NCBI GenBank assembly: GCA_025602915.1
Contig: JAHLJZ010000002.1
Coordinates: 372,001 to 436,000, forward strand
Direction of reading: 5' to 3'
Length of the DNA: 64,000 nt
Source: Paraphysoderma sedebokerense
Taxonomy: Eukaryota > Blastocladiomycota > Physodermatomycetes > Physodermatales > Physodermataceae
Positions 24,264-35,600 of this stretch are shown one piece after another; position 1 is the stretch's first letter, and each line of letters opens with the position of its first letter. Below the pieces are notes generated by a model. It saw nothing but the letters and a program-made list of their open reading frames with translations, had not been told where the DNA came from and searched no databases. The position numbers were made by a program, and so were the translations under genes.

Positions 24264-25074
24264 AAGATTCGGGTATGGGCGGGGGGGTATTCAGAGCTCA
24301 GAAACTATAGAGCGAGAAGGGTATGGTGCGGTGTGAGGAGGAGAGGGAGGAGAGGGAGGGATAAATTGGTGCGCAACAGAGGTTGTCTCGGGGAGTGGTC
24401 CGGCACAAATTAGCAAATATTGTGTGCGTGGATACATTTTTTTTCCTTAATACGATGAGGTCACTTTTTCAGAATCCGCCACTTGCATTGTCTTTGCGTG
24501 TGGAACTGCTGTGGAAGCATTGTGCAGCCAGAACACGGGGCATTGTGCCATCCCCATTGTTCCCCCGGACCGTGTTACCGGTGTCACGTGCAAGTCACAT
24601 GCAGAGGGAACACCGAATGACGCGACAAAGTATGCAACTATGCAATCTTGTTCAGAACAAAGCAATCTGCCAAGCATTCCCTCCCTGACAATCATCTCCT
24701 CAGCATAATAGACTCACTTGGATTTTAATAAAAGTGGATTCTGATTCCATCACTCATCGATAGAGTTAATCGCCCCATTTCACACCTTGATCGTGCCTTG
24801 CTTCCATTCTTATCGTCAAGCACTTGTTTCTCCTGTCTGTGACAATACACCATGGATGCAAGGCATACCAGGGAATTGAATAAAAAAAGTACTCGTTATA
24901 TTGCACTCGCATGCAGCGCCTTTGCGATGTGCAGTGTCCAGTGCAGACAGCTTAGATCTTGCAGATCGTGATTGTTTAAACTCGAACATAATTCCAGACT
25001 TGCGCGAGTAACTCTCACAATCGCTCAACTCTGGTGCAAGATTAAACTTTATATTGAATTATTTCAACATCAGT
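24264..25074. other. Divergent promoter region, MAP3K / CCDC39
   Basis: About 800 bp. No gene supported. It contains the second copy of the double E-box at 24584-24601. Confidence 0.6.
24584..24601 (+). promoter_or_regulatory. Double E-box element, copy 2
   Basis: An 18/18 match to 4011-4028 (TCACGTGCAAGTCACATG), in the same orientation relative to the minus-strand kinase gene downstream. It lies 321 bp upstream of the MAP3K start and 474 bp upstream of the CCDC39 start. Confidence 0.45.
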
Positions 25075-28000
25075 ATGCTTCGTTTGGAAGATTATTCCGA
25101 GTTACCACCTTTTGCAAATGAACGAAATAGAAAACTCGATGCAGAGGTAAATTTGTCCAAAAACAGTCATCCGCTACAAAATGGCAAAGTCTTGCGATTG
25201 TGTTCATTCAACTACCACTCGCAGTCGCCAAATCTCTGACATATAGTTTCAATGACTTGATTATTGGATACAGATTAAAGCAAAAGAGGCTCGCCTCGCT
25301 TTGCTCGAGGCACAGTTGGAAGACAACTCTTCACGAACGGGATCGATGCTGGAGCACATGAAAAATGTGCAGCAGGAATTAGTTCACATTCAGGTCTGCC
25401 TTTTACAATTGCAAATATACAATTCAACCAAATCCTGTAATTAAACTGCAACATCATTTAATTCTTGATCATCTCATCGTGCGTCACAATAGAATTTACA
25501 AGATGCCCGGAACAGAGAAATCGAAACTGAGGAACACTTTAAAACATTAGCAGAACGAGAAATAGAACGCTATGTATCTGAAATGAAACTTTTGGAAAAG
25601 GAGACCATTGAAATATCTGATAAGGTTGACTTTTTTGACGTTCAAGAAAAATTATCCAGTGATATTCACGCGAGCACTACCATCATTAGGCGAGCGGAGT
25701 GCAAAATTCAATATACAGGACGAACGAAAAAGTATCAAAACTCCGAGGGTTACTCGCATCAGAACAGAAGGAATTAGACGAATGGTTGAAAGTTCAAACG
25801 GAGAAGGAAGAAGATAATCTGGTCATCTTGAAATACTCGAAAGAAGATGACGTGAGGATTAAAGAGTTGTCTGTTCAAATTGAAAAACTCATGACGGAGG
25901 TCAACAAGAAAAAGAACCAGCTTAATCAAGAGGTAGGCATTCGTAGCCTTCAATCTTTTGAAATGTGTGTGTATTAAACGTCAGAACGGCATATTTATTC
26001 CTAGATGGCTGAAACTCAAGTTTCGCAAATCGAGTTGGAGAGGACAACCGAAGCATTCAAAAAGATACACGAAGAAAGGCAAATGCTGTTGCAGCAATGG
26101 GAAGCAGCAATTAATACAATGAAGGAACGAGACGAAAGTATCATGAAAGCACAAGAACAGTATCAAAAGCTCAAGGTAATTTGCATTTGTGTTTATTCAT
26201 TGGTATGACATAACGGCCAATCAAATATCTTTGCATAGGAAGAAATCCGAGAAAAACAAGCCATTATTGACGAGAAGCAACGATTCTTGGACGACGAAAC
26301 TCGCAATAACAGTGAAGTTGAGAAAAAAATTCAATTGCTTGATCGACAGGCTAGCAAGCTAAAGTAACGAATATCGCCATTAAATGACCTCTCCAGTGCA
26401 GATCATTAACATCGTCGACTTCATTCTAGGGCCGAGATAGACAAAGCGACTCAAAGTTTCATCGCATACCAGGATGAGGTGGAAGTCATCAAGAACAAAT
26501 TAACTCAATGTACATTTGCTGTGCAACGGTGTCTTAAAGTTTACTTCTCACACTGTCTCACTTTTTATAGTATCCGGCGACGTTCTCGACCAAAAATCTG
26601 ATGCCAAGAATCTGAGAGCCAATTTAGAAGAAAAGCGTGAACGATTGGAAAAGGAAAAATTGCGTGCCACCGCAGTCCAAGAGAGATTGGCTTCTGTTAT
26701 GGATGGAACCATGTCGAAAGAGCAGAAGGCAATGCAGGTTAGTTATTCAAATTTACATTGATTAGCAGATTCGTCGAGATCATGCTCTGACCATTTGTCG
26801 ACGATCGCTAGCTCCAATCGATTCTACGACAAGATGAAGCGAAGAATAAAGAATTAGAGAAGGAGATCAAGAATCTGAAAGAACTATGTGGGCATCGCTT
26901 GACTCGTGGAGACATATGTACGGTCTTATACTAACTTGAAATTGTAGGTTTTCGGCAAAACCAAGAACTGTTTAAACTTAGACGAGAGGAAAAGACGCTA
27001 CAGGCTGAAATATCTGGAGCACAGGCAACTATTCGTATTCTACAGAGCAAGATCAACAAGTACAGTGTTACTCTTCACTTGTACCAGCTTCTCGTGGATT
27101 CCAGACTGATTGTTTGCTTTTTGCAAAGATCGGATCAAGAGTCGCTTAAGCAGCAAACATTACTGTACAACCACGAATTCCAGATACAACAGCTCGAGCG
27201 AAAAGTGAGACGCGCACAAGGAGATCGTACCGACGACGAAAAAGAGGTTTTACTGAAGAAAATCGAAGAATTGAATAACGCAATGGAACTTCAGAATCGC
27301 AATTATTTCCTGCTCAATGCACAGCTCAGACGATCTCAAGATGACTTGCGACAAGCTAAACGTCGACTTGAAGCGTTAGAAAAAGAGAAAAAAGTTGTAA
27401 CTGAACAAATCGACGAGGTTAATCTGCACAATGATTCTACAGCTACCCAGTTAATCGCCAAAGTGAAAGAAAAAGAAGAAATAATGGTCGAGGAAAATAT
27501 TCTTCGACTCGAACTTAAAAAATTGCGAAGCTTCCTTAATGTCCGCGCAGATCAAGTTTATTCTCTCGAGTCCAGACAAGTCGAATTGCAAATCGCATTG
27601 GAAGAAAGAACTCATGAGATTGAGATTCATAAAGATATAGTGAGAGCACAAATTAAAGCCGCGGATGAGGAACGACGTTCTGCTGTTCAGGAATTGAGGG
27701 ATCGCATGAATAAAGTCGATAAAATGAAACGACGATACGAGATTTTGATGGCTCAGTTTGCGTCACCTGATGATGAAGACGGCCATGAGAAAACACAGGC
27801 ATATTATATAATCAAGGCATCTCAGGTAATATTCTATCTTATTCTCGTAAACAACTCTCGTCGTAAAGGGCATCTTACACAGGTATTCCCCGTTTTAGGA
27901 ACGCGAAGCCTTACAGCGCCAAGGAGACGATCTGGATGCAAAAATTCAAAAAGCTGAGACAGAGATTAAGGCTCTGGAAAATACACTCAAGATGATGAAC

Positions 28001-29353
28001 GATCGCAATGAAGGTTATAGAGTGAGGTAAGCAACTATACACGGAATGACAATTTACATTGACGTTTAACCCGTGCGCATCCCTGCTGTAGTCTCCAACG
28101 CGCTGAAATGACTCCTGATGAATTAGAGCAGAAAGAAATGCTTGAACAGGTAAAATTATTTCTATTGACTTATAATATATTCTATGGCTAAATTATGCTA
28201 CTTTTGCGCTCCGGTTTTGTCAACACTTAGCAACTCAATCATGCAATCGACAAGTACAAACAAAAGCGACGAGAAATTCAGGAGCTTCAACAAGACTTAA
28301 TGATTGCAGAAAGACAACTCGAATCTTTAGCAGCGGAAGAATCAATGAAGATGCAAATTGCGAATCAGTTGGAAGCCAAAATCACAGCGTTGAACAAAGA
28401 GTTGAGTGTACAAGAAGCAAAGAAGGAACGAGCATGGAGTCAAGTTACAAAGTCTGCATTTACATTGGTATAGTACACCCGTTTGCATACACTATCTTTC
28501 TAACCGTTTTATATATAAATAGGATGGCAAGAGAAATCAAAAAGTCTCGCGGGATTCCATTGGATCAACCGTTACCTGAAGAACTCGATATGCGAATTAA
28601 GGAAATCAGAGAATTGACCAATATGATTTTTGCGAAATTTGGGGAAATAGCGGAAAGACATCCAGAAATAGAACCGAAAATACAAGAATTGTATCAAGAG
28701 GCAAGTTCAGTTTCTCTACAAATTTCGTTACAGCCAAAACCTAACGTCATTATTAGGCTGGGATTCGTCCACCATCTCGTCCGTCTACACGGCTCGGTAA
28801 CCATCGTCACAGTAAAGACTCGGATTCAATGAGTGTAGTCTCCGATAGAAGTTTCCGTAGCAATTCATCGTCCAGATCGTCTCCAGCTCTTAGACCCGAA
28901 TTACCGTCTCGACCGGTCTCCACTTCCCCTATCAATATTGGAAATTCTGGAGTGAAAACACCAACGATGGTGTCGCTCTCGGAACAACAAGCGAATTCAA
29001 AAGCACCTACCAAATCTCCCACAAGATCTGTTTTTGCGTCTCGTTCTCGTTCTATCACACCGTCTAGATTTCCGTCGTCTTTTTCTAGAACCCATTCAAG
29101 TTTAGGCGAGCCGTTGACGGTCATTCCGTTTTCGCGACAAGGTACACCGACCAAGGGCGCCACTACTAGTGGGGGAAACTACATTGCGAGTTCGTCTGGT
29201 CCCTCGGCTAAAGTGAGGCCTTCAACACCGAAGAATATTAAAAATGATGCACAGGTTAAAAAGAATTTGAGTAGACCAGGGAGTGCGTCGAGGGGTGGAT
29301 CCGATGATAGGAGAGTTGAAGAAGTCAAGGTAGATATAGAGGGCACACATTAA
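25075..29353 (+). CDS. CCDC39: CCDC39/FAP59-type axonemal coiled-coil ruler protein
   Basis: CCDC39 with CCDC40 sets the 96-nm repeat of motile axonemes and is needed for inner dynein arms and the nexin-dynein complex. Sixteen exons can be read: 25075-25146, 25274-25393, 25493-25624, 25690-25932, 26005-26175, 26239-26363, 26430-26509, 26571-26737, 26812-26887, 26948-27059, 27129-27825, 27899-28026, 28092-28149, 28231-28451, 28523-28700 and 28757-29353. Total 1058 aa. Almost all is coiled coil. Segments match the animal protein closely: [92 protein letters not shown]. The Ser/Pro-rich tail is also family-like. The exon 15 donor is either GC (GCAAGT) or a weaker GT 9 nt downstream; both keep frame. 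Confidence 0.94.
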
Positions 29354-29635
29354 TGAAGTTTGTTTGCTACATAATAATTCTCACGTAACTTGAAATAAAC
29401 AATTGTGAATGTAATTACAACCTAAAAGTCATTCCTATTGCGGAAATCCGTATCATTTCTGCCAACTGTGATCGGACGCTCCGGAGCCGCTGCATTTGAA
29501 CACGCGAGCTCGCGTCATGGAGGAACGGCCCATGATCCATGCGATTTCACAAAAGCAGAACAACTCTCAAAGTCTCAGCCTGAATTATCCCATATATATT
29601 TATCCTGTGTATCGAAATAGATTACAGTTTCTACA

Positions 29636-30809
29636 ATGCTACCAAAACGAGTCAGTTTTATACTCATACTCGTTCTCTTTGTCGCCGTCACCACAGGTAC
29701 AACGACTTTTGAGTACGTAATAACAATTCGGATTTAGTTTAACTAACTTTCTCTGTTTTCGGCGGATAGCATACCCCACTGTTGAATTAGAAAAGAAACA
29801 TGTCATATCGATTGACCGACAACGACAAACTGGAATCGATATTGAGCCTACCACCGAGGATCCGACCATCGAAGCCGGTGAAACCCTCGATTCTCAGGGT
29901 TCTGAATTTTCGGAGGAATCTGTAAATGAGGATGTTGAAGATTTGGGTAATTCTGATGATGTTCAAGTAGTAAGTGGCGAGGAAGAGAATAGTACTATGG
30001 ATCTAAACGAAGTTGGGAATGGTCAAATCGTGCAAGGTGAGGAAGAAGACGAGGAGGACGAGGTCATTGTGATTCCTGAAAATGAAGATGACAGTGAATG
30101 GATCGATGAATCTGAGGAGGAAGAAACACAAGGCGAGGTAGATAATATTGAAACGGAAGAATCATCGAACGATGAAAACGATTTCAACGACGAAACTACC
30201 CCTGAGGACGAAAACTCGAGTGAAGATTGGATTGGTGACGAAGAAGGAGTAGACGACGACGACGACGACGACGAAGAATTGGATGAACAAAATGAATTAA
30301 ATGGAATCGAAGTAACCCGGAAGAATGGACCTTCGTTACTTTCTTCGGCGGAGGATGTTCCCGTCGAAACAGACTCTAATGAAACAGATGCCGAAGACGG
30401 TCCTGATTCGCTTCCTGATTTTGATCATCCTGTGGTATCCGCCCCTGACACCGAAAACGAAGTGGACTCTGATTTAAAAACAACCGATGCCGAAGACAAT
30501 TTTGAAATTCCTTTGCCTGTGCAGGCCCAAATCAAAATCGATCAAACCTCTGATTCGTTGAAACAAGCTAATGCCATATCCGAAATGGGCCAAGGAAAGG
30601 GTGATTTTGGAGTGACAGTCGCATTGATACTCTTGTCAGTCTGTGGCAGCTTGTTTGTTGTTCACACTGTAAGAAGGCACTTTATTCAACGCAAGGTAAT
30701 ATCCATAATATTTCGGAACAACTACGAGGTAAAAGTGAACTGATGTATCTACCTTTTGTAGAATGTTCTTCCCCAATTCCGCGCAAGCAAATACACATTG
30801 TTGGATTAA
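29636..30809 (+). CDS. Acidic single-pass membrane protein, unknown
   Basis: Exons 29636-29696, 29770-30695 and 30762-30809 give 344 aa. A clear signal peptide (MLPKRVSFILILVLFVAV) is followed by about 260 mostly Asp/Glu/Ser/Asn residues, including a (GAC)n-encoded Asp run near 30258. One transmembrane helix (VTVALILLSVCGSLFVVHTV) and a short basic tail (RRHFIQRK...) come last. Predicted topology is type I: the acidic domain is luminal or extracellular. I do not recognise a family. Such domains can bind Ca2+ or act as spacers at the cell surface, but that is only analogy. Confidence 0.75.
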
Positions 30810-31009
30810 TATCATATTCTGGTAACCTTTATAGAGCCGTAAAACTTTTATATCCAGCATGTCATCTGTAGATAGCCATAATTTCAAACCAACGACATAT
30901 ATTTAAACATTCACATTCATCTACACATTGTAGCAAAGTTAAATCTCATCTTTCCGAAATATCACGACATTCACTGCGGTATTTCGATTGATAGTTGCCA
31001 AAAGAAAAA

Positions 31010-32488
31010 TCATCGAATAAAGCATTCAGTTGGCACCATTTGCTGAAAGTCACCGGACTCAATCATTTCTTTCGTAATGTCTAGCCCGCCCACTAGTTCT
31101 CCATTAATGTACACTAAAAAATGAAATGTTAACACAGGGAGTATATAAAGAAAGAGAAAACTATATGTCACACATACCCTGCGGAAACGTTGGCCAATTG
31201 GCAAAAACCTTCAGGCCTTTGTAGGGGAGAAAAAGCGACATTAGCGATAGAGACTATGAAAGAATGTCGATATGATAACTCACCTTGTCGCACTTCCTCA
31301 TCCGAAAGAATGTCAAAGAAATCGTGTTTCACTTTCAAGTCTTTAAGAATATTCACCTGGGAAGCGAAAAATGTTAAGAACGAAGAAAAGACACCGATTG
31401 AAGGTACATGACAAACTACATACAAGTTGCTTTGAAAACCCACATCTAGGTGCTTCCGGAGTACCTTTAATGAATATCATAACTTTCTCTCGTTTTACCA
31501 ATTTGCCCAATCTTGTATTCAAATCTTCTTCTTTCGGAAGCATAGTATCAAACTCCCCCGAGGCCACCAACTCCTTGACAATGTCTAATCCCCCGACCAG
31601 CTCGCCGTTAATATAGAGTTGCTGTATACGTACAAAGATTATTAGAAATTTACTCCGACTTAGTGTTCGTTAACTCACAAGGTTAAATTAACTTACAGGA
31701 AAGGAAGGCCAATTCGAATACTGTTTGATTCCTAGATAACAACAATTTACTTGATTTAGATCCTCCTCTTCCCATTTATAATTGACTAGATACCATACCT
31801 TGCCTTACATCCTCATCTGCAAGAATGTTAAACGAACTGTATCTAGCATCCCTTTCATTCAGAATCTCAACAATCTGACGAGAAAATCCACACCGAGGAG
31901 CAGACGGTGTTCCCTTCATAAAGAGCATAACTGGTGCCATACTAATCAATTTCTTTATACGTTCATTAATATCTTCCGTTTTGGCCGGTTCGGAAGTAGC
32001 ATTAGAATTTGATGACGGCGTTGATGATGCAGATTTGGCGGCGGCTGCCACAGCGTTTGTCAATTCAGGTGCGTTGGCACCATTGATTCGACTTGATACT
32101 TTTCCATTCTAAAATGATGTTTAGACAAACGTTGTCGGATGTAAAACTTCATAGGATATCTATTTACCTTAACAATTACGAAGGAAGGGACAGCGGCTAT
32201 TTCATAACCTTCAGATACTTCGGGAACATTCTCTGCTTCAATCTATAAAGAATAATTCGAATATGTTTATTCCATGCGATAAGATCATTTCCGATTAAAG
32301 TACCTATGACAAACCTTCAAAAACTTGACGTTCGGATGCTTTTTGCTCAATTCATTAAACACTTCATTCATCTGCTTGCAAGGTTCGGCCCAAGAAGCCC
32401 AAAAGTTTAGCGCCAAAACAGCATTTGAATTTTGTGAAGCAAACTGCTTGAATTGGTCTTCCGATGTAATCTCAATAGTGTTCGACAT
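31010..32488 (-). CDS. GLRX3: Multidomain monothiol glutaredoxin (Grx3/PICOT), Trx-Grx-Grx
   Basis: Cytosolic/nuclear iron-sulfur carrier and iron-homeostasis protein. Eight exons (32488-32315, 32242-32168, 32108-31799, 31731-31697, 31621-31424, 31356-31284, 31216-31178, 31113-31010) sum to 1008 nt, 335 aa; exons 4 and 7 are micro-exons of 35 and 39 nt. An N-terminal thioredoxin-like domain carries WAEPCKQM, lacking the second Cys as usual for this family. Two monothiol Grx domains follow, each with KGTP.APRCGFS and WPTFPQ/WPSFPQ plus the [12 protein letters not shown] glutathione/Fe-S loop. Two Grx domains resemble animal GLRX3; yeast Grx3/Grx4 have one. Confidence 0.95.
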
Positions 32489-32655
32489 GTGTGGTATATT
32501 TATAGTAATAGTCTTAGAATTTCTTATTCGAGTATATTACAGAAGTGAATTCTCATCAGGAGAAGTGTTTACTAATTCATCACCATGGTAACCCTTCGAC
32601 GCGATCTTTCCACCCAAGACATCAGATCAGCAAGAAACTTAAATCGATGCCTTCA

Positions 32656-35600
32656 TTAATTCATACCGACAGCTTCCAATACTTTATGAACACCTTCCAT
32701 ATTTACATTTCCCAACAGTAGCAGCGCCATCACTTCTAGTTCTCGCTCATTATGTTTCTGTTGAACTGTGTTTAACTCCCGCCCAATGTCACACAAGTTC
32801 ACCAGATTCGGAATATCAGAATAAATTAAATAACCGGCAAACAAATTCGACAACTTTCGAGACATATTGTTTGGAAATTGCAATGTTCTGCAATAATGTT
32901 GTAGTGCTTCTTCTAGATTTCGTGGTGTAGTGTTTGAAAGGGGTTGGAGATAATTCTCCGCGAAATATTTGGAGAGAAGGTGTCTAATGTCATGCACCAG
33001 TGAACTTCGGATAAAGGATTCTTTTTCTGAGAAGTATGCGTTTGAAGTTGCAAGTCGCGGTCGAAGCCGTTCGTTATAAGCAAGCACAAGTTTGAGATTC
33101 CACAATGTAGAAATGTCAAGTTGAGCTTGTTTCGGAGAAGATTTGAAAGGTTCTAAAGCGTAATATAGAGAGAGGTAACATTGTATTGCTTCGGGTTTAT
33201 CGTACTTAATGCACTCGTAGAGGATGCTGGTGCAAAAATCAGCAAGGGCTATTGATTTTGGAGACTGCTGCGTGGGTCGGCACATGAGACTAGCAAACGA
33301 AAGAAGTTCTGGGTCGGTACAGAAGGAATTAATGATTTCGTTTCGCTTGATTACTTTTGTCAAAGTTTCTAAGTTTGCTAGGGTTAGTGTCTTCGGAATA
33401 TACTCTGACATAATATTGTGGGATCCAACCGAATCCTGTTAAATGGATATAGAAAGAAATTAACTAGAGGTATCATCAATAAAAATGTCGTGAGGAAGCT
33501 CTAATTACCTCGAGGTAACTTAAATATCCTATTTTTTTCTTGAGAAACAGGCTATATCCTTCTGTCGTGACATTCCATTTCTTATTTGAAATCGAAAAAT
33601 CAACTTTTATCGGCAAATACCGGTCATGGTTCATTTGTACTTCTTTAATATACTTAAATTCCGGTAATAAACATGGAGCGGTCATGTTGATTTTTGTCTC
33701 GCTATCTTCGCCAGCGAAATTATTTCCAACTGTGATAATCAAAGGAACACTCAAGGCTTGCCTCGTTTCAGCATCGCGAACAACCAAACACCTTCTCTCC
33801 ACGGCCAATGCCCACATGTGACGCAATGGTTGAAAATGAAACCGATTGTCATCTGGGTATGATGGGTACCGAGGGTAAAATGCAGCGAGAAGAGCAGCGA
33901 TGGCTTTATTGGATGTACCCAGAGTGCAAGTCCCACCGCCAAGGAAGAGCATCCCGATTGCCATGTGAACAGCCATATGTGTTCCGTATGAGAATTCTGA
34001 ACCAATGCGGTTGTGCAATCTTCTAAGTCGGCGGAGGGATTCTAAATCTCCTGAACCAGCCATTACAATTCCGATAGCAGACGCAATGACGTCTAGAGAC
34101 GACCGCACATTTGTGCGTAGTACCCGTTCGACTGGTGTAAGCGCTGCGAAGAAATACCGTGAAATGGTGAATATTAACCATCCCAAATACTCTTACGCTA
34201 AAATCCTTACCTGGTTGCGCTGCGGCTTGAGTGAAGTCATCCATGAAATGAGCTAAGACTTCATAAATTTTCCTGCTATTTGATCCTGCAAATCTCAATG
34301 CCAATGCAAAACACGCTCCACCAACCACATTAGCATACGCTGAAAGTATGCCGTCGTCCAGGCAAAAGTCGGTCGATCCTATTGTCACCCCTTTGCGTCG
34401 ATATTTTTGCCAGTGTTCTCTCATGAAATTTGGAATTTGTGAATCAACCCAGTCAATTGAAGACCGAATATAATCCCACATTATCAAATTTTTACATGTT
34501 ACTTTCAGAAGCAAAACATCAGTTGGTTCATTGTCCAGTAAAACCTCGTTTCGTGGTACCTCAAGCCTGGCTGCGATTGATTTGTCATTTGTTTTGAGGA
34601 ATATCAGACCTAAAGCGACGATGGCACTTGGAGCCGTGGTGTGGGGATTCATCAGTCCATATTCCATGGGAAGTAAGTGAGTCGAGCACATTTCTTCCGA
34701 CCGGATTTCGGCGATATCTGACGGAGGTTTGCCGCGATTCATGAGTAACAACAATCTTTCCACAACTTTTCCATTCGTAATTACAGCGCTATTTCCGACG
34801 CCTACATTCACCATACCCACAGTAAATCCAGCTAACAAGGAATAGGAACGATGATAAGCAGTAGATTTGTCTTCGAATTGCCGGCGGCCAATTTCCGTCA
34901 TGGTGCGTAACGTAATTCTGCGATGACTTTGACCCAAAAAGAGTAAGCCAAGCGAAAATATGCCAGCACATTGAAGCGAAGGAGTAAGTGCCATTTCGTT
35001 CGTTTTATGAGGCCGAAGGAATGGGGCATGAACAGCTGTAATTTTGTAAATTTCTGAATTCCCTGTTCCGCACCAGGATGCAGCTATTCCCAGCTGAGCG
35101 CCAATATTCACAAAGTCGTTTTTTTCATGAAAAGTTTCATATCTACCGACGGCTGATAACTCTTTTAAATATCCATTCAAACCAATTCCAAGTAGGAAGC
35201 CGGCATACTCAGGAACATCTGTGCCTTTCATATTGTACTGTATCCATGCCTCTTCCATTGAAGAATATCCCGGAGGGATGCTCAATCCAGCAGCCGTACC
35301 ATTATTGAATTTTGACCAGGTCAAGTAGTTCTCCCGATCAGCCGGTTTCTCGAAGTGGACGACTAATGTAGACGGTACCGCCTTGACATCTGTATCTATT
35401 TCGGGGATTGGAAATGCTTCTGTGGTGGACTTGATAGATGTACCGTAGGTCAAGCAACCGCGGCCAACAGACAGAGCGAGTGTCCTGTCGGCTACGTATT
35501 GAGCGTACAGTTGTTGCTCAGCTGCCAGCTCGTCCCCACTCAAGATTAAGTCAGATGAGATTGCCATGTGCGTTGATTATCGAGGAAAACTTACTTCAGA

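Noticed and set aside
27079-27957. Long plus-strand frame taken as a gene by itself
   Set aside because: It is exon 11 of CCDC39 plus flanking intron sequence; splice sites at both ends join it to the other exons.
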